DNA of 64,000 bases from Multivorans sp965116445 (GCA_965116445.1 OZ220688.1:1426001-1490000); one strand, 5' to 3'; shown: positions 43,782 through 52,970, counted from the stretch's first letter. Notes: generated by a model not told the origin, from the sequence alone. A program made the numbers and translations.

Positions 43782-43813
43782 GAGTCGACGGCGCCACGGT
43801 GGCGCGTCGACTC
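43782..43813. promoter_or_regulatory. Long imperfect palindrome in the folP/coiled-coil divergent gap
   Basis: GAGTCGAC-G-GCGCC and GGCGC-GTCGACTC form 13 bp around a 5-nt centre (ACGGT) with one bulged base. It lies between the start of the minus-strand small gene and the folP start (43884). It may be an operator, or an mRNA hairpin in a leader; there is no T-tract. Confidence 0.4.
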
Positions 43814-43883
43814 TATCTCCATACAAAGACAAGGACGGATTAAGCCGCCTGCAACCGGGTTCCGTGGCGCGTAGACTGCGTCC

Positions 43884-45197
43884 GTGGAGCTGATCTGCGG
43901 CACGCACACCCTGGCGTTCGCGGGCCGCCCGCTCGTCATGGGGGTGCTCAACGTGACGCCGGACAGCTTCTCGGACGGCGGCCGCTTCGACCGTCCGGAC
44001 CGGGCGCTCGACCATGCACGCAGGATGGCGGCGGAGGGCGCGGACCTGATCGACATCGGCGCGGAGAGCACCCGGCCGGGCGCCGCGCCCGTGGACCTGG
44101 AGGACGAAGTTGCGCGCCTGCTGCCGGTCGTCGAGGGGATTGCGGCGCTCGACCTCGGCGTGCCGCTCAGCGTCGATACGGCGAAGCCGGAGGCGGCCGA
44201 CCGGGCGCTCGCAGCCGGCGCCGTGATGATCAACGACGTCTCCGGCGCCGGCGACGCGATGCTGGAGGTCGCCGTCCGGCACGGCGCTCCGGTCATCGCG
44301 ATGCACATGCGGGGCGAGCCGCGGACGATGCAGAGCGCCCCGCACTACGACGACGTGGTCGCCGAGGTCCGCGACTACCTGGCCGAGCGGGTGGCGGCCG
44401 GCCACGACCGCGGCGCCCAGGTTCTCGTCGACCCGGGCATCGGATTCGGCAAGACGCTTGCGCACAACCTGGACTTGCTGGCCAACCTGTCCGCGTTCCG
44501 TGCGCTCGGCGCGCCGGTCGTCCTCGGGGTGTCCCGCAAATCCTTCCTCGACCGGCTGCTCGGCGGCGTGCGGGTCGGCGAGCGGCTGGCCGGCACCCTG
44601 GCGGTCAACGCCTGGGCGGCGGCCCTGGACGTCGCCGACGTGCTGCGAGTCCACGACGTACGAGCGCACCGGCAACTGGCGGAGAGCATCGCCGCGCTGC
44701 GCCGGCATCGCCGGCCGACGGCACGGCGACGGCGGGTCATCGCACGCGGCATCCCCTGCCGCGCCCGCATCGGCGTGACGGCTCGCGAACGCTCTGCGCC
44801 GCAGGAACTCCTGGTCGACATCGAAGTGACGCAGGCAGCACAAGCAACGCCGGCGACGCCGGACGACCTGAACGAAACGGTGGACTACGCCGAGCTGGCC
44901 GCGATCGCCCGCGACCTCGCGGCGGAGGGCGAGTACCGGCTCGTGGAGACCCTGGGGGAACGGATCGCCGCCGCGGTCCTCGGAGGCAATCGAGCACCGG
45001 GCGCTCTACGGCCCACCCGGGGCAGGCAGCCGGATCGCGGACAGAGGCCCGTGCGCGCGGCAGCCGGCAGCGGCGGCGACAAAGGCCCGGCGGCCCGCGG
45101 CCGGATCGAGTCGCTGCGGGTCCGGGTCATGAAACCCGGAGCGGCGCGCGAGCTCGGCGTCGCGGAAGTCGGCGCCGAAGTCGACTGGCGACCGTGA
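43884..45197 (+). CDS. folP: Dihydropteroate synthase-dihydroneopterin aldolase fusion (FolP-FolB)
   Basis: A 437-residue bifunctional folate enzyme. Residues 1-274 are dihydropteroate synthase: VMGVLNVTPDSFSDGG, IDIGAESTRPGA, VSVDT-type SVDTAKPEAA, INDVSGAGD, DPGIGFGKTLAHN and VLGVSRKSFL. Residues 291-437 resemble dihydroneopterin aldolase: RIGVTARERSAPQELLVDIE, LNETVDYAELAAIA, and VRVMKPGA with the expected lysine. A low-complexity Arg/Gly/Pro insertion (about 368-409) interrupts the aldolase before that strand, which is unusual and may weaken it. The start is GTG at 43884. folK follows 7 bp later, so three consecutive steps of the pathway are clustered. The order P-B in one chain is uncommon. 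Confidence 0.85.
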   Translation: MELICGTHTLAFAGRPLVMGVLNVTPDSFSDGGRFDRPDRALDHARRMAAEGADLIDIGAESTRPGAAPVDLEDEVARLLPVVEGIAALDLGVPLSVDTAKPEAADRALAAGAVMINDVSGAGDAMLEVAVRHGAPVIAMHMRGEPRTMQSAPHYDDVVAEVRDYLAERVAAGHDRGAQVLVDPGIGFGKTLAHNLDLLANLSAFRALGAPVVLGVSRKSFLDRLLGGVRVGERLAGTLAVNAWAAALDVADVLRVHDVRAHRQLAESIAALRRHRRPTARRRRVIARGIPCRARIGVTARERSAPQELLVDIEVTQAAQATPATPDDLNETVDYAELAAIARDLAAEGEYRLVETLGERIAAAVLGGNRAPGALRPTRGRQPDRGQRPVRAAAGSGGDKGPAARGRIESLRVRVMKPGAARELGVAEVGAEVDWRP

Positions 45198-45204
45198 ACC
45201 GGCC

Positions 45205-45684
45205 GTGACCCGGACTCGCGCCTTCGTCGCGCTCGGCTCGAACCTCGGCTGTCGCCGGGCGAACCTGCGGGCCGCGACGAACAGCCTGCGGCGCCTCGGG
45301 ACGTTGACCGCAGTCTCGGAACTTCACACGACCCGGGCCGTCCCGGAGAGCGGCGTTCTCGCCACGGACCCGGACTTCCTGAATGCCGCCGCGGCGATCG
45401 AGACCCGGCTCGACGCCCGAACCCTGCTCGACGGCCTGCTCCGGATCGAGGCCGGCCTCGGCCGCGACCGAGGAACAACGCCCGCAGGCCCCCGAACGAT
45501 CGACCTCGACCTCCTCCTGTTCGGCGACCTCGTCATCGAGACGCCCGGCCTGGTCGTGCCCCACCCCCACATGCACCGCCGCCGCTTCGTCCTCGAACCG
45601 CTGTGCCAGATCGCCCCCGCCGCCTGGCACCCGGGGCTGGGGAGAACGGCGGCCGAGCTGCTGGGCGAGCTGGCGGCTGACTGA
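45205..45684 (+). CDS. folK: 2-amino-4-hydroxy-6-hydroxymethyldihydropteridine pyrophosphokinase
   Basis: A 159-residue HPPK that transfers pyrophosphate from ATP to 6-hydroxymethyl-7,8-dihydropterin, the step before dihydropteroate synthase. Diagnostic motifs: FVALGSNLGCR at the N-terminus, GPRTIDLDLLLFGD with the metal-binding aspartates, and VPHPHMHRRRFVLEPLCQIA. The start is GTG at 45205, 7 bp after the folP-folB stop; length is normal. A copy of the dispersed repeat follows the stop. Confidence 0.94.
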   Translation: MTRTRAFVALGSNLGCRRANLRAATNSLRRLGTLTAVSELHTTRAVPESGVLATDPDFLNAAAAIETRLDARTLLDGLLRIEAGLGRDRGTTPAGPRTIDLDLLLFGDLVIETPGLVVPHPHMHRRRFVLEPLCQIAPAAWHPGLGRTAAELLGELAAD

Positions 45685-45689
45685 GCACG

Positions 45690-45777
45690 CCGCGCTAGTA
45701 GCTCAGCTAGCGCGGCAGAGACTGGGTGCGCCGGCGTCCCCGCCGGCTTTCCGAAAAGGACGCGCCGCGAAGCGGCG
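45690..45777 (+). repeat. Dispersed palindromic element between convergent genes
   Basis: Hairpin 1: CCGCGCTAG / CTAGCGCGG (45690-45698 and 45707-45715, loop TAGCTCAG). Core: ACTGGGTGCGCCGGCGTCCC then CGCCGGC. Hairpin 3: CGCCGC-GAA-GCGGCG (45763-45777). The stem sequences differ from the copy at 14933 but pair equally well, so covariation preserves the structure. It fills the gap between folK and the acyl-CoA dehydrogenase stop. Confidence 0.82.
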
Positions 45778-45791
45778 ACCATCCTGGCGCG

Positions 45792-46961
45792 CTAATAGCT
45801 CTTCGGCAGGCCCAGCACCTTCTCCGCGATGTGGCAGAGGATGAGCTGCGGGCTGACCGGGGCCAGCCGCGGGATCATCACCTCGCGCATCAGCCGCTCG
45901 ACGTGGAACTCCTTCGCGTAGCCCATGCCGCCATGGGTCATCACGGCCTGCGTACAGGCCTTGAAGCCCGCCTCGGCGCCGAGGTACTTCGCGGCATTTG
46001 CGTAGTGGCCGCACGGTTCCTCGCGGTCGTAGAGAGAAGCCGCCTGCATGGCCATCAGAAACGCCGCCTCCAGCTCCATCCAGCACTCCGCCAGGGGATG
46101 CTGGATCGACTGGTTCTGGCCGATCGGTCGACCGAAGACCCGCCGGTTCCGGGCGTAGTCGGCGGCCCGGTCCAGAGCGTTGCGGCCGACGCCAACCGCC
46201 TCGATGCCGATCAGAATCCGCTCCGGATTCAGGCTGTGCAGGATGTACTCGAAGCCGCGGCCTTCGTCGCCGATGCGGTCCTCCGCGGGTATCTCGAGTC
46301 CGTCGATGAACAGCTCGTTCGAATCCACGGCGGCCCGGCCCATCTTCGGAATGCGCCGGACCTCGACCCTGGACCGGTCGAGTGTCGTGTAGAACAACGA
46401 AAGGCCCTTGGTCGCCTTCCGGGTCTCGGCTCTCGGTGTCGTGCGCGCGAGCAGCATGACCCGGTCCGCCTCCTGAGCAGTCGTGGTCCAGATCTTGCGG
46501 CCGTGGACGATGTAGCCGCCATCGGGCTGCCGCTCGGCGCGCGTCGTGATGGCCGTCGTCTCCAAGCCGGCATCCGGCTCCGTCACCGCGAAGCACGTCT
46601 TCGCCCGACCCTCGATCAGTTCGGGCAGAAAGCGCTGGCGCTGCTCCTCCGTTCCGAACACGACGATCGGGTGCGGCCCGAAGATGTTGATGTGAATCGC
46701 GGAAGCCGCGCTCATGCCGCCGCCCGCTCGGGCCACTTCGTGCATGACCAGGGCAGCTTCGGTAACGCCCAACCCCGAACCGCCGTACTTCTCCGGCATG
46801 GCGATGCCGAGCGCGCCGCACTCCGCCATGGCGCGGTGGAACTCGTTCGGAAACCGGACCTCGTTGTCGACCGCCAGCCAGTAGTCGTCGTCAAACGCCG
46901 CGCATGTACGCGCAATCCCTTCGCACAGCGCGCGCTGCTGTCCGCTCAGAGTGAAGTCCAT
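45792..46961 (-). CDS. Acyl-CoA dehydrogenase
   Basis: A 389-residue FAD enzyme that introduces the alpha-beta double bond into acyl-CoA. Conserved segments: CFAVTEPDAGLETTAITTRA (flavin/substrate site), GRKIWTTTAQEADRVMLLAR, and the C-terminal helices with RRVFGRPIGQNQSIQHPLAE and THGGMGYAKEFHVERLMRE. Length and architecture are those of the medium-chain-type family; the acyl specificity cannot be told. The ATG at 46961 begins MDFTLSGQQRAL, the usual N-terminus. It may cooperate in beta-oxidation with the enoyl-CoA hydratase at 54341, but is not linked to it in an operon. Confidence 0.92.
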   Translation of the reverse strand: MDFTLSGQQRALCEGIARTCAAFDDDYWLAVDNEVRFPNEFHRAMAECGALGIAMPEKYGGSGLGVTEAALVMHEVARAGGGMSAASAIHINIFGPHPIVVFGTEEQRQRFLPELIEGRAKTCFAVTEPDAGLETTAITTRAERQPDGGYIVHGRKIWTTTAQEADRVMLLARTTPRAETRKATKGLSLFYTTLDRSRVEVRRIPKMGRAAVDSNELFIDGLEIPAEDRIGDEGRGFEYILHSLNPERILIGIEAVGVGRNALDRAADYARNRRVFGRPIGQNQSIQHPLAECWMELEAAFLMAMQAASLYDREEPCGHYANAAKYLGAEAGFKACTQAVMTHGGMGYAKEFHVERLMREVMIPRLAPVSPQLILCHIAEKVLGLPKSY

Positions 46962-47041
46962 GGGCGGCGCAGAGGGTACAACGACTCTACGAGCCCGGGC
47001 AGTTCGCGCTCGCCGCTTCGCCGCTCCGGTCCTGCTCTGCC

Positions 47042-47383
47042 TCAGCCCGCCGGAGCTGGCAACAGCACGTACCGAGCCAGGGCGGCGAAGCCGCCGATCA
47101 GAATCAGAGCCGCGGTCCACGTCAGTGCCAGGCGCTGCCAGCGCTCGAGGTGCTCCTGTCTGCCCGCCCATCGCACAATGGTCCGCAGCAGGTACGGCAG
47201 AGACGCACCCCAGACCAGCAGGATGCCCAGCAGCACCCACGAAGTCGGCGAAAAGCCCTGGAGCACGGCCAGCGCCCCGATCGCGAACAGGAGCGCGACG
47301 CGCACCACGACGCGCACGAAGCGCATGCTGCCGGCCTGCTGCCGCTTGAGCTGATTCCGCCGGTCGCTGAAGTCGATCGCCAT
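47042..47383 (-). CDS. Small integral membrane protein
   Basis: A 113-residue protein with a basic N-terminus and about three predicted transmembrane helices (VVVRVALLFAIGALAVLQGF, SWVLLGILLVWGASLPYLL, and LTWTAALILIGGFAALARYV). No recognised family. The ATG at 47383 lies 8 bp after the oligopeptidase stop in the same direction, so it is probably co-transcribed with it. Codon usage looks like that of its neighbours. Confidence 0.65.
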   Translation of the reverse strand: MAIDFSDRRNQLKRQQAGSMRFVRVVVRVALLFAIGALAVLQGFSPTSWVLLGILLVWGASLPYLLRTIVRWAGRQEHLERWQRLALTWTAALILIGGFAALARYVLLPAPAG

Positions 47384-47391
47384 CCGCGGCT

Positions 47392-49587
47392 CTAGGAATC
47401 GCCGAGGCCGGCCAGATCAAGCAGGAACGCGTAGACCAGAGCCGTCTCGCGGTAGCGGTCATAGCGGCCGGAGGCGCCGCCGTGGCCGGCGCCCATGTTC
47501 GTCTCGAGCAGCAGGTGGTTGTCGTCCGTCTTGTTGGCCCGCAGCCGCGCGACCCACTTCGCCGGCTCCCAGTACTGGACCTGCGAGTCGTGCAGGCCGG
47601 TGGTCACGAGCAGGTGGGGATAGTCCCTCGACTGCACGTTGTCGTAAGGCGAATAGGAGAGCATGTAGTCGTAGTACTCACGGACCCTCGGGTCGCCCCA
47701 CTCGTCCCACTCGAAGGTGGTCAGCGGGATGCTCGCGTCGAGCATCGTCGTCACGACGTCGACGAAGGGCACCCGCGCCACGACGCCGTCCCAGAGGTCG
47801 GGACGCATCGTGAACACCGCGCCGACCAGCAGGCCGCCGGCGCTGCCGCCCATCGCGTAGATACGGTCCGGGTCAGCGTAGCCCTCGGCCGCGAGATGCT
47901 CGGCCGCGGCGATGAAGTCCGTGAACGTGTTCTTCTTGTTAAGGAGCTTGCCGTTCTCGTACCAGGAGCGGCCCATCTCCTCGCCGCCGCGGATGTGGGC
48001 GATCGCGTAGACGAAGCCGCGGTCGATCAGGCTCAGAAGCGGCGAGCTGAACGACGCGTCCATGCTGGAGCCGTAGGAACCGTAGCCGTAGAGCAACAAC
48101 GGGCTGCCACCCTCTTCCGGCCGCAGATCGGGCCGGTAGACGAGCGACACCGGCACCTGCGTACCGTCCCCGGCCGTCGCCCACAGCCTTTCGCTCCGGT
48201 AGTTCGCGGAGTCGAAACCGCCGAGCACCTGGTCCTGCTTGCGCAGCGTCTTCTCACGCGTCGCCGGGTCGTAGTCGTAGACCGACCGCGGCGTGGTCAG
48301 CGACTGGTAGACGTAGCGGAGGGTGCCGGACGACGGATCCGGGTTCGCGCCTAGACCGGCCGAGTACGTCGGTTCGCCGAAGTCGAGGTCATGGCCCGTG
48401 ACGGAGCCATCTCCGCTGCCGCCTCCGCCCATCGGCTCGATGCGGAGTTGCTCGAGACCCTCGCGCCTCTCCGCCAGCACCAGGAACCGATCGAACAGTT
48501 CGAAACCCGCGAACAGCACGTCGTCACGGTGCGGGAGCTCCTCGCGCCAGGCGGCGCGACCAGTGTCGCCTTCGGCGGTCGACATGAGCCGGAAGTTCGG
48601 CGCGCGATCGTTCGTGCGTACCCAGAAGCGATCACCCAGGTGATCGACGCTGTACTCGTGGCGTTCGCTTCGCGGCTCGAAGACGGCGAAGTCGCCGCCG
48701 GGATCGTCGGCCCGCAGGATGCGCACCTCCGTGCGCAGAGTGTGACTCGAAGTTGCCAGCAGGTACTTCCGTGACTGGGTCCGCCCCAGGAACACGCTGA
48801 AGGTCTCGTCCGGCTCCTCGTAGACCAGTTCGTCGGGGGCCGTCGAGCCCAGGCGGTGGCGGTACACCTGGTATGCGCGCAGCGTGTCCGGATCCTGGCG
48901 GACGTAGAACAGGGTCGCGCTGTCGGCGGCCCAGACGAGATTCGCCGTCACGTCCGGGATCTCGTCTGCAAGGACCTCGCCGGTGGCCAGATCCTTGAAG
49001 TGCACCGTGTAGAAGCGGCGCCCCGCGTCGTCGACCCCGTACGCCAGGATCCGGTGATCCGGACTGACGGACAGGCGGACCGCCGTGTACTCCTTGCCTT
49101 CGGCGATCTCGTTCACGTCGATCAGCACTTCTTCGGCCTCGGGAGCCTGATCGCCGCCGAAGACGTCGCCGTCGGCTGGCCGGCGGCCGTGGATCGGGTA
49201 CTGCTTCCCCTCCTCGTAGCGCGTGTAGTACCAGTAGTCGCCGTCGCGGTAGGGAACGGATGAGTCGTCCTCGACGACCCTGCTGCGGATCTCCGCGAAC
49301 ACGCTCTCCTGGAGCGCCTCGGTGTGCGCCAGCGCGGCGTCGACGTATGCGTTCTCCGCCTCGAGATAGGCGATCACCTCCGGGTCCTCGCGTTCCCGGA
49401 GCCAGTAGTACTCGTCGACCCGGACGTCGCCGTGGGTCTCGAGTTCGTGGGGACGCGCCTCGGCCCGCGGCGGGTCGCCGGGGTCCGCTGCGGGGGCGGC
49501 GCAGGAGGTCACCGCGAGGGCCGCCAGGAGAAGGACTCCGGCAGCGGGGATTCCGGTTCGGAACGCTCTCGTTCGTAGCTGTCGCAT
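47392..49587 (-). CDS. ptrB: Oligopeptidase B (S9A prolyl-oligopeptidase family), lipoprotein
   Basis: A 731-residue serine peptidase with an N-terminal seven-bladed propeller (starting EYYWLREREDPEVIAYLEAE) and a C-terminal alpha/beta-hydrolase. The catalytic Ser is in YAMGGSAGGLL, the Asp in TTGLHDSQV and the His in MGAGHGGASG, the standard triad of the family. Family members cleave small peptides after basic residues. A lipobox (LAVTSC) after the ATG at 49587 suggests anchoring at the outer or inner membrane, unlike the cytosolic E. coli enzyme. It is followed by a small membrane protein gene. Confidence 0.92.
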   Translation of the reverse strand: MRQLRTRAFRTGIPAAGVLLLAALAVTSCAAPAADPGDPPRAEARPHELETHGDVRVDEYYWLREREDPEVIAYLEAENAYVDAALAHTEALQESVFAEIRSRVVEDDSSVPYRDGDYWYYTRYEEGKQYPIHGRRPADGDVFGGDQAPEAEEVLIDVNEIAEGKEYTAVRLSVSPDHRILAYGVDDAGRRFYTVHFKDLATGEVLADEIPDVTANLVWAADSATLFYVRQDPDTLRAYQVYRHRLGSTAPDELVYEEPDETFSVFLGRTQSRKYLLATSSHTLRTEVRILRADDPGGDFAVFEPRSERHEYSVDHLGDRFWVRTNDRAPNFRLMSTAEGDTGRAAWREELPHRDDVLFAGFELFDRFLVLAERREGLEQLRIEPMGGGGSGDGSVTGHDLDFGEPTYSAGLGANPDPSSGTLRYVYQSLTTPRSVYDYDPATREKTLRKQDQVLGGFDSANYRSERLWATAGDGTQVPVSLVYRPDLRPEEGGSPLLLYGYGSYGSSMDASFSSPLLSLIDRGFVYAIAHIRGGEEMGRSWYENGKLLNKKNTFTDFIAAAEHLAAEGYADPDRIYAMGGSAGGLLVGAVFTMRPDLWDGVVARVPFVDVVTTMLDASIPLTTFEWDEWGDPRVREYYDYMLSYSPYDNVQSRDYPHLLVTTGLHDSQVQYWEPAKWVARLRANKTDDNHLLLETNMGAGHGGASGRYDRYRETALVYAFLLDLAGLGDS

Positions 49588-49609
49588 GGGTACCAGAGTG
49601 TAGCCCCCA

Positions 49610-50548
49610 TCAACTCCGCTCCCACAACAGGATGGCGGCGAACAGATCTTCCAGCGCGGCGCCGACCGACTTGAACAGCGTGATCTCATCCGCCGTCCCG
49701 CGGCCCCCGTGCTCGCCGCGACACAGCTCGTAGAGGTCGGCGGCGACATCGTCAGGAGCGAGCGCGCCGGACTCGATCGGCTGGGTCAGGTCGCCGGCCT
49801 CGATCAGAGCGCCGTCTCGAGTGTCGACGAACACGGTGGAGCGGCGCATCGCCTCGTCGTCCGCCTCGCGCATCCCCGGCGTGAAGCCGCCGACCAGGTC
49901 GACATGGATGCCGGCGCGAAGCCAGTCGCCGAAGATCAGGGGTTCCGTGGCCAGGGTCGCGGTGCTCACGATGTCGGCGCCACGGACCGCCGCCTCCAGG
50001 TCACTTGCCGTGCCCGCATCGAGCCCCTCGATCAATGGCGAACGGGACGCCAAACGGGCCCGCTCGGGCCGGCGACCCCAGAACTCGACCTCGAGATCGG
50101 GGTGCACGGCCGCGTGAGCCCCGGCCAGGTGCGGCGCCAGGTTGCCCGTGCCGGCCACCAGCAGGCGACGGGAATCCGGCCGCGCCAGGTACCTCGCCGC
50201 CAGGGCCGACGCCGCCGCGGTACGACGGAGCGTCAGTTCCAACCCGTCGATCAGGGCCAGCGGCTTGCCGGTCTCACCCGAAGCCAGGATGTAGCTGGCC
50301 TGCACGGCGCCCAGCCCGCGGGAGGCGTTGCCCGGGAAGACGGACGCCACCTTGACGCCCAGATAGCCGCCGACCGTCCAGGCCGGCATCAGGAGCAGCG
50401 TCGCCTCCGGGTCGCCGGCCGGCGCCTCCACGCCGTGGTGGTGGCGCACCGGCATCTCGCAGCCGTCGCGGAAACCCGCCTCGAGTGCGTCCACCACGGC
50501 GCCCCAGGGCAGCAATTCGGCGGTCTTGGCGGCGTCGAAGATTCTCAT
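49610..50548 (-). CDS. Ornithine cyclodeaminase/mu-crystallin-like NAD(P)-binding protein
   Basis: A 312-residue protein of the ornithine-cyclodeaminase/alanine-dehydrogenase/mu-crystallin family. MPVRHHHGVEAP and LLLMPAWTVGGYLGVKVASV are the substrate region, TLRRTAAASALAARYLAR the conserved Arg segment, and LLVAGTGNLAPHLAG the nucleotide-binding glycine motif, with VHVDLVGGFTPGMREAD further on. The reaction could be ornithine cyclodeamination or imino-acid reduction; the sequence does not decide. ATG at 50548 is chosen; one at 50572 is possible. Divergent from the PhyH gene with about 30 bp between the starts. Confidence 0.87.
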   Translation of the reverse strand: MRIFDAAKTAELLPWGAVVDALEAGFRDGCEMPVRHHHGVEAPAGDPEATLLLMPAWTVGGYLGVKVASVFPGNASRGLGAVQASYILASGETGKPLALIDGLELTLRRTAAASALAARYLARPDSRRLLVAGTGNLAPHLAGAHAAVHPDLEVEFWGRRPERARLASRSPLIEGLDAGTASDLEAAVRGADIVSTATLATEPLIFGDWLRAGIHVDLVGGFTPGMREADDEAMRRSTVFVDTRDGALIEAGDLTQPIESGALAPDDVAADLYELCRGEHGGRGTADEITLFKSVGAALEDLFAAILLWERS

Positions 50549-50577
50549 CCGAGTAGCGGAGGATAGTCTCATTCGCC

Positions 50578-51321
50578 GTGGACCATCTCAAGGAGCTCGA
50601 AGAGAACGGCTACGTCATCCTGGAAGGGGTTCTCGACCGCGCGCAGCAGGAGGCGCTGCGCGGTGTGCTGAAGCCCCACTTCGAACGCCGCCTGTTCGGC
50701 CGCAACCCGTTCGAGGGCCACAACACGCAGCGGGTCTACGGCCTGCTGGCGAAGTCACGGCTGTTCGATGCCCTGGTCGCGCAGCCCGCGGTCATGGCCG
50801 CCTGCCAAGCGACGCTCGGACCCGGCTTCCTGCTCTCGGTGGCTCACGCGATCCTGATCCACCCGGGCGAGGTCGCCCAGAGCCTGCACCACGACGACTC
50901 GTTCTATCCGCTGCCGCGACCCAGAAAGGCGCTCGGCGTGAGCACGATCTGGGCGCTCGACGACTTCACCGAGGACAACGGCGCCACCCGCATCGTGCCC
51001 GGCAGCCACCGCAGGAACGGCGAGCCGCCCGACGAGGCGGCTGCGCGGCCGGTCATCATGCCGGCCGGCTCGCTCCTCATCTTCCTCGGCACCCTCTACC
51101 ACGGCGGCGGCGAGAACCGTTCGGCCGGGTCGCGGCTCGGTCTCACGATCCAGTACTGTCCCGCCTGGGCCCGCCAGCAAGAGAACTTCATCCTGGGAGT
51201 GCCGGCCGGCGAAGTGGCGAATCTGGCCGTGACGGTCCAGGAACTGATCGGCTACGGCATCCATCCTCCGTTCATGGGCCATGTCGATGGCCGCCATCCA
51301 CTGAAGGCACTCCAGACATGA
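50578..51321 (+). CDS. Phytanoyl-CoA dioxygenase (PhyH) family oxygenase
   Basis: A 247-residue Fe(II)/2-oxoglutarate oxygenase-like protein. The iron ligands appear as His and Asp in SLHHDDSFYPL and a distal His in TLYHGGGENRS, followed by the 2-oxoglutarate Arg in the same segment; GATRIVPGSHRRNGEP is the family signature between them. The substrate is unknown; such enzymes act on lipids or small molecules. The start is GTG at 50578. Its stop overlaps the next start (ATGA), linking it to a phosphodiesterase and a ChbG-type deacetylase. Confidence 0.88.
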   Translation: MDHLKELEENGYVILEGVLDRAQQEALRGVLKPHFERRLFGRNPFEGHNTQRVYGLLAKSRLFDALVAQPAVMAACQATLGPGFLLSVAHAILIHPGEVAQSLHHDDSFYPLPRPRKALGVSTIWALDDFTEDNGATRIVPGSHRRNGEPPDEAAARPVIMPAGSLLIFLGTLYHGGGENRSAGSRLGLTIQYCPAWARQQENFILGVPAGEVANLAVTVQELIGYGIHPPFMGHVDGRHPLKALQT

Positions 51322-52970
51322 AGAAGCTCGCACTGCTCCCTGCTTTCGCCGCACTATCTCTCGCCGTAGCGTGCAGCGGCCCGGCGCCCGCACCCGAAGA
51401 GGGAGCGGCCGACGCGGCGCCGGCGGCGCCGGCGGCCCAGGCCGTCCCCGAGGGCGCGCCCCGACTCATCCTTATCCTTGCCGTCGACCAGATGCGAGCG
51501 GACTACCTGGAGCGCTTCGGGCCCCTGCTCACGGGCGGTCTGGCCCGGCTGCTTCAGGAAGGCGTCGTCTTCACGGACGCCCATCACTTCCACGCCGCGA
51601 CCGAAACCGCTCCCGGTCACGCCACGCTGGCGACGGGCGTGTTCCCCAAGCGGCACGGGATCATCGGCAACGGCTGGTTCGACCGGGAGACCGGCGACGA
51701 CGCGTACTGTTGCGGCGACCCCGAACACGGCGTGTCGCCGCGCAACATGCTGGCGCCGGCCATCGGCGACCTGATGAAGGCCGCCTGGCCGCAGTCCAAG
51801 GTGTTCTCCGCCAGCGGCAAGGACCGGGCGGCGATCCTGATGGGCGGGCACCACGCCGACGGCGCCTGGTGGTACAGCCGTCCGACCGGCAGCTTCACCA
51901 CGTCGACCTACTACGGCGACCGCGACTCGGGGCCCGCGTGGCTCGACGACTTCAACGGGGAGAGCCGTCTCGACGCGCTCTTCGGCACCGCCTGGGAGCC
52001 GCTGATGCCGCTCGAGCACACCGCGGCGTACGATATCGAGCCGCTCCAGCGTGGTCTGTCGGTCGACACGTTCCCCCACGCGCTGGGCGGTTACACCGTG
52101 GAACGATCGGCGTTCTACGCCTCGATCTACCGGTCGCCCTTCCTGGACAGCCACCTCGGGGATCTGGCCAAGACCCTGATCGAAGCGGAGGGCCTGGGCA
52201 AGGACGAGGTTCCCGACCTGCTGGCGCTCAGCTTCTCCGCCCTGGACACAGTCGGCCACGGCTTCGGCCCGAATGCTCCGGAGACACTGGATGTGATCCT
52301 CCGGCTCGACCGGACGATCGGCGAACTGCTCGACCTCATCGACGAACGGATCGGCATGGAGCACGTGGTCGTCGCACTTTCCGCTGATCACGGTGTTGGC
52401 CGCGTCCCCGAACTCGTCGTGCGCAACGGCGGCGAAGGGGGTCGATTCGGCGCCGAGCAGACCCTCTGCCTGCAACAGCTCCAGGCGCGGCTCGCGGAGC
52501 GGTTCGGCGACGGCGAATGGCTCGGCGACACCTTCTATCTCGACGAAGAGGAGATCGCGGCGGCCGGCGCCGACCGCGCGGCGATCGAGGACGAAATCAT
52601 CGACGTGATGGGAAGCTGTCCGTTGTTCCACCAGGTCCTGCGACCCGCAGACCTCGATCCGTCCGATCCCCTGCACGAGCTCTACCTGAACAGCCGATAT
52701 CCCGGCCGCAGTCCGGACCTGATCGCGGTGCCGGAGCCGAACGTGCTGCCGGTGGCCGCCGCTGTCGTCACTGCAAGCCACGGCTCCCCCTACCGCTACG
52801 ACACCCACATTCCGCTCATCATCCGGCAGCAGGATGGCGCCGGCCGCGTCGTCGAGGAACGTGCGAACACGATCGACCTGGCGCCTAGTCTGGCCGCCAT
52901 CCTGGGACTCCCCGTGGACGGTATCGCCGGCTTCGAGGGGTTTGACGGCGTCGACCGGCTGGCCGAATGA
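51318..52970 (+). CDS. Type I phosphodiesterase/alkaline-phosphatase-like lipoprotein
   Basis: A 550-residue lipoprotein (lipobox LAVAC) with an alkaline-phosphatase-superfamily domain of the nucleotide pyrophosphatase/phosphodiesterase type. Asp57 in ILILAVDQMRADYL and Thr97 in TETAPGHATLATG are the first metal ligand and predicted nucleophile; SALDTVGHGFG and ALSADHGVGRVP supply the Asp/His ligands. Expected to hydrolyse phosphate mono- or diesters in the periplasm or at the surface. The ATG at 51318 overlaps the PhyH stop and its own stop overlaps the next ATG, so the three genes are translationally coupled. Confidence 0.88.
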   Translation: MKKLALLPAFAALSLAVACSGPAPAPEEGAADAAPAAPAAQAVPEGAPRLILILAVDQMRADYLERFGPLLTGGLARLLQEGVVFTDAHHFHAATETAPGHATLATGVFPKRHGIIGNGWFDRETGDDAYCCGDPEHGVSPRNMLAPAIGDLMKAAWPQSKVFSASGKDRAAILMGGHHADGAWWYSRPTGSFTTSTYYGDRDSGPAWLDDFNGESRLDALFGTAWEPLMPLEHTAAYDIEPLQRGLSVDTFPHALGGYTVERSAFYASIYRSPFLDSHLGDLAKTLIEAEGLGKDEVPDLLALSFSALDTVGHGFGPNAPETLDVILRLDRTIGELLDLIDERIGMEHVVVALSADHGVGRVPELVVRNGGEGGRFGAEQTLCLQQLQARLAERFGDGEWLGDTFYLDEEEIAAAGADRAAIEDEIIDVMGSCPLFHQVLRPADLDPSDPLHELYLNSRYPGRSPDLIAVPEPNVLPVAAAVVTASHGSPYRYDTHIPLIIRQQDGAGRVVEERANTIDLAPSLAAILGLPVDGIAGFEGFDGVDRLAE

